A DNA stretch of 64,000 nt from Psettodes erumei (taxonomy: Eukaryota > Chordata > Actinopteri > Pleuronectiformes > Psettodidae). The translations under genes and the position numbers were made by a program. Shown one piece after another: positions 49,101-57,190 of this stretch. The stretch is from the NCBI GenBank assembly GCA_016785225.1, contig JAFBJZ010000660.1, forward strand, positions 2,790,001 to 2,854,000, written 5' to 3'. Position 1 is the first letter of the stretch. The number at the start of each line of letters is the position of its first letter. The notes under the pieces were generated by a model. The model was not told where the DNA came from. It did no database searches and saw only the letters and a program-made list of their open reading frames with translations.

Positions 49101-49748
49101 AGCTTTGTAGCATCACTTCCAGTGATTATTTACTTCAACTTTCACTTTGAAATATGTGCACTGGTATCACTACGCTTTCATGTTTGCATACCACGACTGG
49201 ACGTTTGGCAGAATCTGTCTGTCATAGAAAGCTACCAGCTGTCATCGAAATGCAATCCATGGAAGCCACATCAAGGAGACACGCCCATCTTGTTCAAGGT
49301 CGATTATTACATTTCTGACAAGTGTTTTGGCAGCAACGACGCTCACGGGTGGTTGCCTGTCATTGTTTTCCTCTACCTGGGACAAGGTTTACCAGTTACA
49401 AGTTTTCTTGAACGCACCTTGCCAGCTGCTGAAAGCTAACTGATTTAGCATGGTGCTAACGTTTGCAAGAAAGCACAAAGGCCAACTAACAAACAAGTGG
49501 AGGAAAGTTGAGTGTTTAATAAGTTAAGTCAAAGTGAAATTACTCCACAGTCACTTTGGATGCATCAAATATAAGTTCAGTAGCACGACTACTCTCTTCT
49601 TCGGCTAGCTCCCTGAGCAGTGTAAACAGATCAGCTTAGCCTGTTAGCTCCCAACGACACAACAACCAACCAGGGCCTGCTGTGGTGACTGCGCATTCCT
49701 CTGCGGTGACTGCTCCTCGTTTATCCTCTGCTTCAGCTTTTTAAACAT
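27595..49748 (-). CDS. golga4: golga4, golgin-245 (trans-Golgi GRIP-domain coiled-coil tether)
   Basis: Golgin-245/p230 is a peripheral trans-Golgi protein. Its C-terminal GRIP domain is recruited by Arl1-GTP, and its long coiled coil captures endosome-to-Golgi carriers via an N-terminal motif (family knowledge). Twenty-one exons join with correct phases to 2082 codons plus TGA; human is about 2230. Residues 1-26 begin MFKKLKQRINEE, the conserved N-terminal tethering segment. A Ser-rich stretch follows (FRSPSKENLVRSSSRDSL, exon 3). From about residue 140 to 1990 it is almost continuous heptad coiled coil rich in E, K, Q and L. The GRIP domain spans about 2000-2060, with EMEYLRKVLFEYMMGRE; Tyr-2011 corresponds to the Arl1-contacting tyrosine. 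Exon order, phases and short peptides (EKTKLITQLRDAKNLIEQLE, AETKRQMHETLE) match golgin-245 rather than golgin-97, GCC88 or GCC185. An optional 34-codon exon is listed separately. Confidence 0.97.
28762..28859 (-). CDS. golga4: golga4 coding exon 20: GRIP domain, first half
   Basis: Acceptor TTTTTGCAG, donor AAA|GTATGC. Encodes DPGLNSTDAFSEPTEMEYLR and KVLFEYMMGRETK. The E-Y-L-(R/K)-x-V/I-x-x-(Y/F)-M pattern is the GRIP-domain core; the tyrosine of EYLRK is the residue that contacts Arl1 in this family. Confidence 0.97.
30265..30306. repeat. Degenerate telomere-like (CTAACC)n array
   Basis: About 42 bases built from CTAACCC, CTAACC and TTAACC-type units in golga4 intron 19. Imperfect and short. 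Confidence 0.8.
30653..30725 (-). CDS. golga4: golga4 coding exon 19
   Basis: Acceptor CACGGTAG, donor AAAG|GTAATG. Encodes IHSLEDKIKCFHRNTVVTHL and GTFK; human IHNLEDRLKKYEKNVYATTVGTPYK. Phase 0 in, one base carried out. Confidence 0.9.
31100..31124. repeat. (CA)n microsatellite next to golga4 exon 18
   Basis: About 12 CA units 16 bases past the exon 18 donor, preceded by CACC repeats; GU repeat in the pre-mRNA. Confidence 0.95.
31141..31209 (-). CDS. golga4: golga4 coding exon 18 (23 codons)
   Basis: Encodes TQLAEKTTLLSEARLKEQEF and VER; human TQLAQKTTLISDSKLKEQEFREQ. Acceptor ACCTCAG, donor AGA|GTGAGT. Its donor lies about 15 bases from an intronic CA repeat. Confidence 0.94.
31210..34118 (-). 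other. golga4 introns 17 and 16
   Basis: Introns 31210-33095 and 33183-34118 flank exon 17. Many short open frames, none resembling protein. The 3' end of intron 16 as transcribed lies next to exon 17; a run of T at 34087-34102 lies just beyond the exon 16 donor. Confidence 0.75.
33096..33182 (-). CDS. golga4: golga4 coding exon 17 (29 codons)
   Basis: Acceptor CTTCTCCAG, donor GAG|GTACAG. Encodes SREEEMGDRVWQVQKELEEL and QTRTHGTSE; human AREEEMTAKVRDLQTQLEELQ. It is about ten residues shorter than the mammalian exon. Confidence 0.92.
34119..34249 (-). CDS. golga4: golga4 coding exon 16
   Basis: Acceptor GACGCACAG, donor CAG|GTATTG. Encodes AKAQSVEAELISSHREEASQ and LRKVIGQKDDDLHRTVQKYE, ending EVIQ. 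The K-D-D-D-L block is diagnostic of the golgin-245 C-terminal rod. Confidence 0.94.
34706..34827 (-). CDS. golga4: golga4 coding exon 15
   Basis: Acceptor CTGTGACAG completes a Lys codon split over the junction. Encodes AELEDVEMKHNSTIKQLVRE and FNTQMALRERELDTAVKETI, matching human EDLELKHNSTLKQLMREFNTQ. Donor ATCG|GTGAGG. Confidence 0.95.
34990..38792 (-). CDS. golga4: golga4 coding exon 14, giant coiled-coil exon (3803 bp)
   Basis: One uninterrupted exon of 1267 codons plus two bases. It opens RILELESSLEKISQDGSSLS after acceptor GATCGCAG, and ends ...ELLEENEKRL with donor CTGAA|GTAAGT. It is almost entirely heptad coiled coil. Blocks shared with human golgin-245 include EDINQKTLEKLDAKQAEVDA, EKKMEKF-type KQRAKEMQE, the RISDLERIISDL-like segment, KAEQKIGQIKKQLTLQLEEK and ALNEKEKIHKDFTRLQKDVR. 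Two Gly/Cys-containing breaks lie near residues 1190-1240 (ECGANELHQRVEHRVRELKD, then GQKQVGHLKNS), as in the mammalian protein, where flexible hinges interrupt the rod. A single giant central exon is also the mammalian gene structure. Confidence 0.97.
39007..39162 (-). CDS. golga4: golga4 coding exon 13 (52 codons)
   Basis: Acceptor GCTGCTTAG, donor ACT|GTGAGT. Encodes EQCKDEFAQLAKEREQQAAL, ALEDAELQKTALRTESENTV and KEIQLELETART, matching human KEQQESLALEELELQKKAILTESEN in pattern. Confidence 0.93.
39271..39369 (-). CDS. golga4: golga4 coding exon 12 (33 codons)
   Basis: Encodes KSSAETVAGLEKRHSDELAA and KEAEISARISKAV. Acceptor TTGATAAG has a poor pyrimidine tract; donor GTG|GTAGGT. Frame is 0 to 0, and the K-S-S opening matches the mammalian exon. 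Confidence 0.9.
39573..39751 (-). CDS. golga4: golga4 coding exon 11
   Basis: Acceptor CCCCAAAG, donor AAG|GTCAGG. Encodes AFEELERALGAAQRAEEARK, QLQVQLEERVRNVEMAGEEE and RKTLQQELTRVKQEVVTIMK. This is canonical golgin coiled coil aligned with human AFEELEKALSTAQKTEEARRK. Confidence 0.95.
39847..39994 (-). CDS. golga4: golga4 coding exon 10
   Basis: Encodes GMVIAETKRQMHETLEIKEE, EIAGLRSRLQQVTAQKEEL and QEQKEKAEKS. Acceptor GCTTTCAG, donor TCAG|GTAAGT; ends with one base of the next codon. Confidence 0.95.
40293..40376 (-). CDS. golga4: golga4 coding exon 9 (28 codons)
   Basis: Encodes ELHTSEKTKLITQLRDAKNL and IEQLEQDK, almost invariant with mammals. Acceptor GTTTAAAG, donor AAG|GTGAGT. Confidence 0.96.
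40377..41733 (-). other. golga4 intron 8
   Basis: About 1.36 kb. The plus-strand frame at 41329-41634 is not recognisable as protein. Contains a perfect inverted repeat (41301-41335) and A-rich runs near 40821-40842. Confidence 0.75.
41301..41335. repeat. Perfect inverted repeat (16-bp arms, 3-nt loop)
   Basis: Arm GGTTCATGTCATGTCA (41301-41316), spacer CGC, and exact complement TGACATGACATGAACC (41320-41335), in golga4 intron 8. Each arm also contains the tandem CATGT/ACATG unit. Confidence 0.95.
41734..41924 (-). CDS. golga4: golga4 coding exon 8
   Basis: Acceptor TGGACAG, donor AAG|GTAGCT. Encodes GEGNSDPTKLMEALQKRVKR, QENLLQKCKEVMRTHKE and LQEQLQERLQELEKMK, closely matching the human QQRVKRQENLLKRCKE...RLQELEKIK. 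Confidence 0.95.
42062..42212 (-). CDS. golga4: golga4 coding exon 7
   Basis: Encodes VALMKKRVKGLADGALPPDG then an acidic, Ser-rich linker ending EPEVTEG. Linker sequence is weakly conserved, as in other golgins. Acceptor TTTTGTCAG, donor GAGG|GTGAGC; ends one base into a Gly codon. Confidence 0.9.
42783..42881 (-). CDS. golga4: golga4 coding exon 6 (33 codons)
   Basis: Encodes ELQMDQQAKKHLQDEFDAAL and EEKDQMITVLQTQ, one of the best-conserved blocks of golgin-245. Acceptor TTTTCCAG, donor CAG|GTTAGA. Confidence 0.95.
42985..43041 (-). CDS. golga4: golga4 coding exon 5 (19 codons)
   Basis: Encodes VILSQSQDKALRRIGELRE, nearly identical to the mammalian exon (GILSQSQDKSLRRIAELRE). Acceptor CCTCTTAG, donor GAG|GTGCGG. 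Confidence 0.94.
43162..43209 (-). CDS. golga4: golga4 coding exon 4 (16 codons)
   Basis: Encodes LVTAYRTVQRDKEKTQ; human reads LVTAYQMLQREKKKLQ. Acceptor TCCTGCAG, donor CAG|GTAATT, phase 0 to 0. Confidence 0.93.
43345..43671 (-). CDS. golga4: golga4 coding exon 3 (Ser-rich region)
   Basis: 109 codons: REEPQSFAQKLQLKVPSMES, then repeated (F/V)RS-SxxxL units (NLFRSPSKENLVRSSSRDSL), an acidic DPPSDIESEAEE, and KEQLLHRLLQVETSL...KYRGKYSE opening the coiled coil. Donor GAG|GTGAGA. The acceptor is set at CCCAACAG for phase 0; it lies 25-30 bases beyond the T-rich tract, so the exact start is slightly uncertain. Confidence 0.9.
45737..45764. repeat. Degenerate TTAGG-type array
   Basis: About 28 bases of TTAGG/TTTAGG units in golga4 intron 2; short and imperfect. 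Confidence 0.8.
46299..46380. repeat. Purine tract (pyrimidine in pre-mRNA) 3' of the cassette exon
   Basis: GGA/GAA-rich run starting about ten bases past the cassette exon donor. The transcribed sense is a long CU-rich tract with CUCC/UCUU units. Confidence 0.9.
46390..46491 (-). CDS. golga4: golga4 candidate cassette exon 2b (34 codons)
   Basis: A 102-bp block with acceptor GGGTCAG and strong donor GTG|GTGAGT, open throughout and phase 0 at both ends. It can be included or skipped between exons 2 and 3 without changing frame. It reads MLAGMIAEPAFLSEYTIFAL and DHSKRPKTAQVASV. The sequence looks protein-like, not random, but it is not part of the common golgin-245 sequence I recall. Long polypyrimidine tracts flank it in the pre-mRNA. 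It begins with ATG, so an alternative first exon is also possible. Confidence 0.62.
46619..46715. repeat. Purine tract (pyrimidine in pre-mRNA) 5' of the cassette exon
   Basis: Nearly 100 bases of GGAGA/GAGAGG units, about 130-225 bases upstream of the cassette exon acceptor in gene sense, where they read as UCUC/CUCU. Confidence 0.92.
48161..48238 (-). CDS. golga4: golga4 coding exon 2
   Basis: 26 codons, phase 0 to 0, acceptor TTTTAACAG and donor GAG|GTCAGC. Encodes MGSGDRRSSQTPPFHQDGSP and TPSDRE, equivalent to the poorly conserved Ser/Thr-rich N-terminal linker (human ...GTPNRE). Confidence 0.83.
49671..49748 (-). CDS. golga4: golga4 coding exon 1 (start codon)
   Basis: Encodes MFKKLKQRINEEQSPQRNAQ then SPQQAL. 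The ATG at 49746-49748 has A at -3 and matches the N-terminus known for golgin-245, so I chose it over an in-frame upstream ATG at 49899-49901. The donor CTG|GTTGGT is weak but is the only nearby site that gives phase 0 into exon 2. Confidence 0.88.
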
Positions 49749-49960
49749 CTTGTCTCGCCGACGTAGCTCGGACCCGACGAGCCAATGACTACTATTCGGC
49801 GCAGATGTAGTTTGTTTTTGTTGAGCCTGGCATCCAGTCTTCAATGCTCGACTTCCTTGTTCGCTTCTGATCCCCAGCAGGTGACCGGGCTCCCTGCGCA
49901 TGTGCGGCCAACGTGGAGGAAAAACTAAACGTCAGAGTTAAAGGGCCAGTCCGGACTAAA
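49749..49960 (-). promoter_or_regulatory. golga4 5'UTR and candidate promoter
   Basis: A CpG-bearing stretch directly upstream of the start codon. It holds an inverted CCAAT box (CCAAT at 49782-49786 on the plus strand) and an NRF1-like element TGCGCATGTGCG at 49895-49906, one mismatch from the palindromic consensus. No TATA box is visible. This suits a housekeeping-type promoter; the transcription start is inferred to lie within this block. A LINE fragment begins only about 275 bases upstream of the ATG. Confidence 0.45.
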
Positions 49961-50023
49961 TTCGCAAATCCCTAATCCAGAATATTACGATAGCACTGTT
50001 TGGACAGAAGAGGGCACTGCTTA

Positions 50024-51600
50024 GGCAAGGCAAAGCAAGTTTGTTTGTATAGCACATTTCAACAACAAGGCAACTGAAAGCGCTTTACATAAATTATAAA
50101 AGACCTCAAGACAAAGTGTAAAAGTAACATTAAATTAAAAATATTAACAAAAAAGAGATTAAAAGTAAGAGTGCAGTATATTATTTGGTTTAATAAATGG
50201 CAGTGGCAAACACAAAAGATTTCAATCTTGAACTTGAAATCAATTCTTTGATAGAGAGGAAGCCAATGTAAATATCTGAGCACTGGAGTTATATGGTTCA
50301 CTTTTCTGGTCTTAGTGAGGACTAGAGCAGCAGTGTTCTGAATCAGTTGCAGCTTTCTGATTGATTTTTAGAGAGACCTGTAAAGACACCACTACAGTAG
50401 TCAAGTTGGCTGAAGATAACTGCATGTATTTTGTTGTTTTCCATAATCTTAGCTAGTGGGAGCATGTACATATTGAACTGAAGGGGTGCCAGAATGGAGC
50501 CTAGGGGAACACCACATTCAGATGTGTAGTTACCTATGGACACAAAATGGTTCCTGTCCTTTGAGTAGGATTCAGACCCATTAGTACAGTGCCAGAAAGT
50601 CCCACCCAGTTTTCCAGTCAGTCTAATGCAGTGTATGCTGAAGATCTTCCGCTGCCTGTTTGCTTGGATGTCATTAAAGACCATAACTAATCAAATTCCT
50701 GATTGGAAGACATCAAAACTGTTGTTTACTGCCAAGAAATGGTTAATCTGTTTATCTGAAAAACTGTTTTTTCAATGATTTTACTTAAAATGGGAGATTT
50801 GATATGGGTCTGTAATTGTTCATCAGTGATCTGTCTAGGTTGTTCTTTTTTTAAGAGTGGCTTAGTGACTACAATTTTTAGTGCCTGTGGAAACACACCA
50901 GAGATAAAGGACTTGTTGACAATTTGAAGAATATCTGATGCCATGCAATTAGAAAAATGTTTGAAAAAATATCTTGACAGGATATCATGCCAGTAGGAGG
51001 AGGATTTCCGGTGTTGCATACTGCCTTCCAAAGTCTGGTGGATGATAGGATGGAATTGAGTCATGCTGCTTGAGTTGATTTAGGGGGCAACACATATCCT
51101 GTTCCTGACATGGAGGCACTGACTGCTTTTCTAATTTTCATAATTTTGTCAGTGAAGGAGGCGGCGACTTCATTGCAGGCCCTGATGGATAGAAGTTAAG
51201 ATGCTACTAACACAGGAGGGTTTGTTCGCCTGTCAGTGGTAGCAAACAAGGCATTACACTACATTACATGTGTACATTAATAGTTTTTGGTGATAATGTT
51301 AGATAAAAAGAAGATAACACCCCTTGCATCAGAGTGAATCATTACAAAAGATGGCAACACCACCTCCTTTCTTATGTGTTCCAGCTTCACCCATAAAGCT
51401 GAAGTTGAGAGAGGGTTATAAGGTTATAAGAACAATTATCTTGGTAAAGTTTCAGTAAAAAGCATAAAATCAAGGTTGTGCTTGGTAATAAAATCAGCAA
51501 TTGAAAATGTTTTTCCTGCAAAAGACTTGCTGTTTAAAAGAGCTATTAGAATATTGTACCTTCAGGGTTGAGTGTATTTAATGCTTTGTCTGACAGTCTG
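50024..51600 (-). mobile_element. Degraded L2-type LINE (non-LTR retrotransposon), minus strand
   Basis: Several broken frames on the minus strand line up in order as one decayed ORF2. From high to low coordinate: an endonuclease start (NILIALLNSKSFAGKTFSIA near 51570-51480), an endonuclease block (FMGEAGTHKKGGGVAIFCND near 51400-51330), a linker (FTDKIMKIRKAVSASMSGTG near 51160-51100), RT entry (TKPLLKKEQPRQ...SPILSKIIEKTVF, 50860-50750), RT core (CGVPLGSILAPLQFNMYMLP, about 50525-50450) and the C-terminus (HITPVLRYLHWLPLYQRIDF). The YADD-containing part is deleted. The 3' end carries the GGCAAGGCAAAG...GCGCTTTACAT tail common in teleost elements (50024-50090). Inactive fossil. Confidence 0.85.
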
Positions 51601-54600
51601 TGGTTGCGATAACTGGGGTCACATTAGATAAAGTAGCTGTGCGCTTTGAGTACACTTTCTTCATCGTGGTGCTGATTAAAAAAAGGAATGGCAGACATTG
51701 GAGTTGCCCCTCAATGTCTGGGGTGGGCCGTATCAACAGCAGTAAGTCCATAACCAGTATGCAGAGGGAGCTGAAAGCTTTATTGTTTGGCACTATCCTT
51801 AAAAGTGAATGTCATGGGGAAGCTGTGTAGTGATTGAAGCCATTCTGCTTGTACACCTTTCATCAGTGTAATGGTGCTGAACTCTAGTGCAGCTGCTTTT
51901 TTTTGGTCAAAGATTCATGCTTTCAATAAACAGCAAACCTGCAGAAAAAAAATCAAGACTATTTGAAATGTCGTAGCTCTCCAAAAATGCGCATAAGCAC
52001 CCTTTGATTATAGGATATTAAACCTATAAATAGAAGGTGGCAGTGGGCACCCACTCATTAACTGTTTGAGTAAAAAATATAGCAATATTTTTTACATAGA
52101 ACAGATGAAGACACGTGAGCCCCAGCACATATCATCTTTGTGAAACTTTGAAAAATTTGTTTTCCATCAGCCCATACTGAGGTCACAATAATTTGCAAAT
52201 GTGTACGAGACTTTGTTTTCACAGTAGAGACAAGGTCATTGTAACACACAAATCACAAAAAGATCACAGCATTCTTGTTTATTGTTTATCCGATTATCTT
52301 TGGTGGAGTCTCTGCACTCCAGTGTTTTATATTAATGTTTTATCTGTGCATATCGAAAAATAGAAGGCCTATATGTTTACTCTTAATATGTGTCATAAGG
52401 CCCTTTGGCTAATGTAAGAAAATTTAACAGAAAGAGGAGTTGATGGAAAGGATCACACCGTCGGTGAAGTTTGTGGTGCTTTCCATCCTTTGGGATCTGG
52501 CCATACATACGTATCTGAAATAAACATCTGTGATGTGAGAATTTGCTGTCTGGCGTAGAGAAAAATATGACATGCCATTTTAGGCTGCAAAGTCAATAAA
52601 ATGAAAACGGAAATGAATACGTGATTTGCATTTTTTCACCATTCTGGTGCTAATGCTTCCAACTCAGCAGGGCTTTTGATCTATGATGGGTGCCTGGAAG
52701 AGTGAGCATGAATGATGGGTGGTTAACGAGAGAGTGATGGAGCTCCCCTATACAGTGCTGCAGTTTATGCCTCACCCTCAGGCATATGACAGAGAGGATA
52801 TGTAGTCAAAACAGGGGAATTGGCTGCTGTGTTTCTGGTAAAGCAGTTTTGTTTTGGACTACAGAAACTTAGTTTCATAATACATTGTATGTAGTTTTAA
52901 AGTAGCTTATCACAAACTGTTTCAAACACTCATATGAAAAGCCCCGGTAATTTATGTAATGTAACTATGATTTCATACATGCAACTCTGCTAATAAATGT
53001 GTCAATTCTAAACTGAAATCAATATTCTTTGTTTATTTTTTTGTTGAAATCAATATTCTTTGTTCTCACGTAAGCACTTATCTGTTCTTTCTGGGCCATT
53101 TTGCAGGTTTAAAGGACAACGTCCTTGACAGTAAATGTGGGGGGGAGACTGGCCAGCACATTCATTAGGAGTAAGGTCCAGTCCAGTCCCTGTGAACTCA
53201 AGGTAAGTAACGTGCACCCTGTTAAAAAGGTGGACGTTACTCACCAGTCCCTGTTAAGGCTTCAGAGACCAGATCAATGAAATATAGCTACAAATCCCTT
53301 GTGGATTTCACTGGTGCCCAATTAAAGGTAAATCTACAGGAGGTCCTGAAGACCAAGCAGACATAACAAAGCTCGGTCTTCTCCACCAGTGAGAAAGGCC
53401 AAAACTAATTAAATATAGATACACTTGCTTGTCAAGGCTCTTTTTCACCTCCACCCTCTCCACAAACCTCTCCACAGTGTGGAGCAGGTCCCAGCTATAC
53501 TCCCTTTTTCGGCCTCAGAAATGGTCATCTGAGTTAGCCTCTCATTTGCCACTGCAGTGTTAGAGTCCTCATCATTTCCCCCTCCATAAAGCACTAACAA
53601 TGTGCCTCCCTGCCCGGATTTCGCATGCTGTGAGACTGTGTATGCGACTAGCTTAAAATGGCAAGATATACTGTAGATGGAGCAGCTTTAAGTCAAAAAT
53701 CCTTAAGAGCCAACTCATTAATTTAGCATTAAAGCTGGTTTGCTACTACTTCATATTCCCTTTAAAATGTCTTGCGCTGAGGTTGATGAAACAACTGTTT
53801 TGGACACAGATTGATGATTAAGGGCTGGTCACTGATCAACTCTTGCCCCTTTCCCATCCCCCATGGCGTCATCATCTGGTTGTTTTGTGGCCATGCCTCC
53901 TGTCATGGTGAGGCCCTGCCAGCTTGAAGGGCCTGTTAAAAAATGCAGTTCCTGGGCACGTATTTGTCACTGGCACAGAGATAAGCGCAGCCAAGTGCGC
54001 AGCCAAGAGCGCGGCCATCAACTCTCATGCCGTGTCCAAAACACAGATAACACGCAAGCCTTTTTAATGTAGCATTGCAGCGATGGCGTGCTGAGGGCAG
54101 ATGCCAGAGTTGGCACTAAATGTCCAAAAAAAAAAAAATTCAAAAGGTCATTGATAGTTTTGAACAGTGGCTGAAATATGTGCATTTTATTGTGTGGCTT
54201 TCATGCATTGTAAAACTGAGACATGTTTGCATGACCTCCATCTGTATGTGGCTAACAAAAATATACATCTACATGCAGACATGAGTGCATTCGTAAATAC
54301 ATGCCCCAACATTTGTGCCCCAATATCCCCCAACCTACATATGCACTCATACATACAGATATGTTTTATTGATGGCGTTTTGAGATAAAACTCTGTGAAA
54401 CGGTGATCTCTGTAGCGTCTTTTGACTGTTGCTGTGGGATGTGGGTTTAAAATAGGATGGACGTGCCACATGGAGCAACCCCTGCATCGTAACACGCCCA
54501 CCACAAGGCTTTGTGTGTCATATGTTATGAGAGGAGAGGCAGAGAGAGACAAAGCAGCTCTGCCCTGTCTCCCTGGACTAATTGTGTCAGGAACAGTCCA

Positions 54601-56900
54601 TGATAATTGATTGTAGCCTAAAGAGACAGCGCTAACCTTTATTGTTTATAAGAGGGGTCAATATCAGGGGTTTTTTTGCTAAACAGATTCACTACTTCAA
54701 AAAGTTGACTGCATGCACCAGTAAAAATATTTTTTAAAAAGTATTTCTTAGCGCTAGCTAACTTCCCCGCTGCTTCTGAACCACCACCCACCAGTCTGAG
54801 TAACGGCTCAGTTTTGGAGGTTCATGCTTAAATCTTTGGGGACAGGTTTTAGATGTTAGGAAACTGCACCTTCTAAGTATTTATACCTGAAATAGTCCAG
54901 CTTGTGCAACTATGTCCACTATTAGATATCCTGCACATACTGCACATATCTCGGTTCCATTTTTATGCTACACCCCGTATATGTACACAGCTTGAGGAAT
55001 CTTTTCTATGTTCATAGCCTGGTATGATGTTGTTTGTTTGTTTTTAAATTTGCATAGTCTGTTGCAACAAGTTTTCATTGTTCGCAGGTTACCTTTCAAC
55101 CTTTTAAAATTCAATGTGTAAAGCTACACAGTCTGTTTTTCATTTTCACCAGCTAGAAGCCTCATTGAAATTAAAAATCTCTTTTTTGAGTGAGGCCTGA
55201 CCTTTTGCACTTGTGATGATGTTAGTGTAGCAACATGCAAATGCTGCCTGATTTTTCTAGCTCACAATGGACTGAGAAAACCTGATGGCTTATTCACAGT
55301 CTGTCTGAATGGCCTCCTCCATTAGACTTCTCTGTATGTATTCCATGATTTTGGCAATCACAACAGTTAATACAAGTGGAAATAGTGGCTAAAGCTACAA
55401 AAACAAGACAAACATACAATGACATAATTATTCATACTGAAATCGCTCAGTGCAAAGCATGGACAAGCCAGTCAGTCAGAACAGCTGTCTGAAGGGACAT
55501 AAGCAGGAAGTCAGGATGGTAAAACAGAGGTTCTGGAGGACTGGCTGTCATCATGACACACAAAACATTAACACAGTCTTTTCCCGTGGCTGTCAAAACT
55601 GAACCAAACCTTACGGCAAGTCTAAAAATGGCCATATGAACCACAGAGTGCGGAATTCACTGACAAAATGACAGATTATGTCATTCAATATGAGAACTTG
55701 CAATCATCACATCAAGATTAAAATGCCTTCTGTGTAAACAAGTCTAATCAAGTCAAATAAATGCATCCTTTTAGTCTGATGTATTTTACTGACTTTTCAG
55801 GACAAATGTTTTGAATGAGAAAAGATGAAAAAGCTGTGCTTTTTTTACATATACAGGTCTATTTACTTTCACATGAGAGGTGACTACACTGACTTAAATC
55901 ATAATCTACGCCAGCGCAGGTTACAGATAAATCTGGAAATATAAAATGATGTGCGTATTTTGAATAATGTTATAAACATGCCAAGACTTGGCATAAATGT
56001 TCCGCTCTGTTGGTAAGTTATGGGTGTTTCCCCGCCCCACAACTAACCACGCATTTTTCACCTTGTAAGTGATGTGAAACGAATGATCCAGCATAGAGAA
56101 CAGGCGACAGAGTTTCTCCTGGTCATGAATGCTGGTTCCAGACATCGAATGTTAAGCAGCTCAATTGCAGCCCGAGGCCATTATTCACTTTGAGCTACAC
56201 ATTTCACCTAAGGACAAAACTGCTTCTTTTCAGTTTCTTCCCCATTGTGTTATCAGTCAGTATATCATAACTTTCATTATAATTGCTGTGGGAAGAAGGT
56301 AAAGATTAATCTTGCTCTTTTGAGATATTGACTCCACTGCCACTGGACGTTTTACTCCAGTATAACACATTTAGAAATAAGAAAAATGAGAAAATATGAT
56401 CCATGTCTACCAGTAATTGTTTAGGTTTCTGTGTAACCAACTGGGGAAGTATTTGTTTATTTTCTCAGAATTATAGTGTTATTACAAAAAACCCATCTTA
56501 AGGAGAGGATGGTGTACCAAGGATGCTGCAACAAGGATCATCTTTTAAGAAGGCAGGTCCCACTATTATTTCTTGAGCAGCTGGATTCTCATCCTTCTCT
56601 GCAGTCGGAGCCACTGGCATATCCATATGGCCAGAACACCCTGGTGTGTGAACCAACATATATTTCTCATCTTATCTCCTCCACGAAGCTCATCAGTGTT
56701 CCGTCCACTTATTTGGCATGAAACGGCAGAAATGCTGAAAAATAAATCAATATGCAGCATTGCATAGCTCACATTTATACATGGTTATTATGGCTGTAGC
56801 TGAGGAAACTGGTACACAGTATATTTTCCCACAAGGTATTTAGTCCTGTCAGTGTGGAGAAGTCTCGGAGAAAAAGCACAGTGGTGCAGTGTCAAGTGCC
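51601..56900. other. Intergenic DNA upstream of golga4; no gene recognised
   Basis: About 5.3 kb, AT-rich. The minus-strand frame 51578-51793 may be a 5' continuation of the adjacent LINE but is too degraded to assign. Other frames (53863-54610, 55447-55644, 55921-56145, 56476-56770) show no family motif. A direct duplication of 20 bases is present at 53014-53064. No tRNA- or rRNA-like sequence was noticed. Confidence 0.6.
53014..53064. repeat. Direct repeat, two 20-bp copies
   Basis: The 20-base unit beginning TGAAATCAATATTC is present exactly twice (53014-53033 and 53045-53064) with 11 bases between, a small local duplication. Confidence 0.85.
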
Positions 56901-56924
56901 GTCCCCCCCGGCCGAGCATTTTTT

Positions 56925-57190
56925 TGTGGCTTTTGCCTGTTCTCCCCGTGCGTGGGTGGGTTTTCTCCAGGTACTCCAGCTTCCTCCCACTCCACCAAAG
57001 ACCTGCAGGTTTAGGTTGATTGGCAGTTCTGACTGTGAGGGTGAATAGTTGTTTGTCTCAATGTGTCAGTCCTGTGATAGACCAGCGACCTGTGCAAAGT
57101 GTACCCCGCCCTTGCCCAATATCAGTTGGGATCGGCTCCAGCTCCCCCGTAACCCTGAACAGATAAACAGTATAGCAAATGGATGGACGG
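56925..57190 (+). mobile_element. Common teleost dispersed repeat (non-LTR element 3' region)
   Basis: Contains ordered phrases that recur in many fish genomes: TGTTCTCCCCGTGCGTGGGT, TTCTCCAGGTACTCCAGCTT, CCTCCCAC, GACCTGCAGGTTTAGGTTGA, GTGATAGACCAGCGACCTG, GTGTACCCCGCC, GATCGGCTCCAGC and AAATGGATGGA at the end. The order and spacing fit a LINE-derived 3' segment (often annotated as an Expander/Rex/RTE type). Slightly diverged and not coding. Confidence 0.75.

Larger units (their letters stand above)
46492..49670 (-). other. golga4 introns 2 (5' part) and 1
   Basis: Flanks coding exon 2. Includes a long purine tract (46619-46715) and a run of 13 G (48086-48098). Open frames at 46777-47377 and 48548-49439 lack any family resemblance. 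Confidence 0.75.

Noticed and set aside
50343..50684. 113-residue frame that might be taken for a host gene
   Set aside because: It contains GVPLGSILAPLQFNMYMLPL, a reverse-transcriptase core motif, and sits in order with other LINE pieces.
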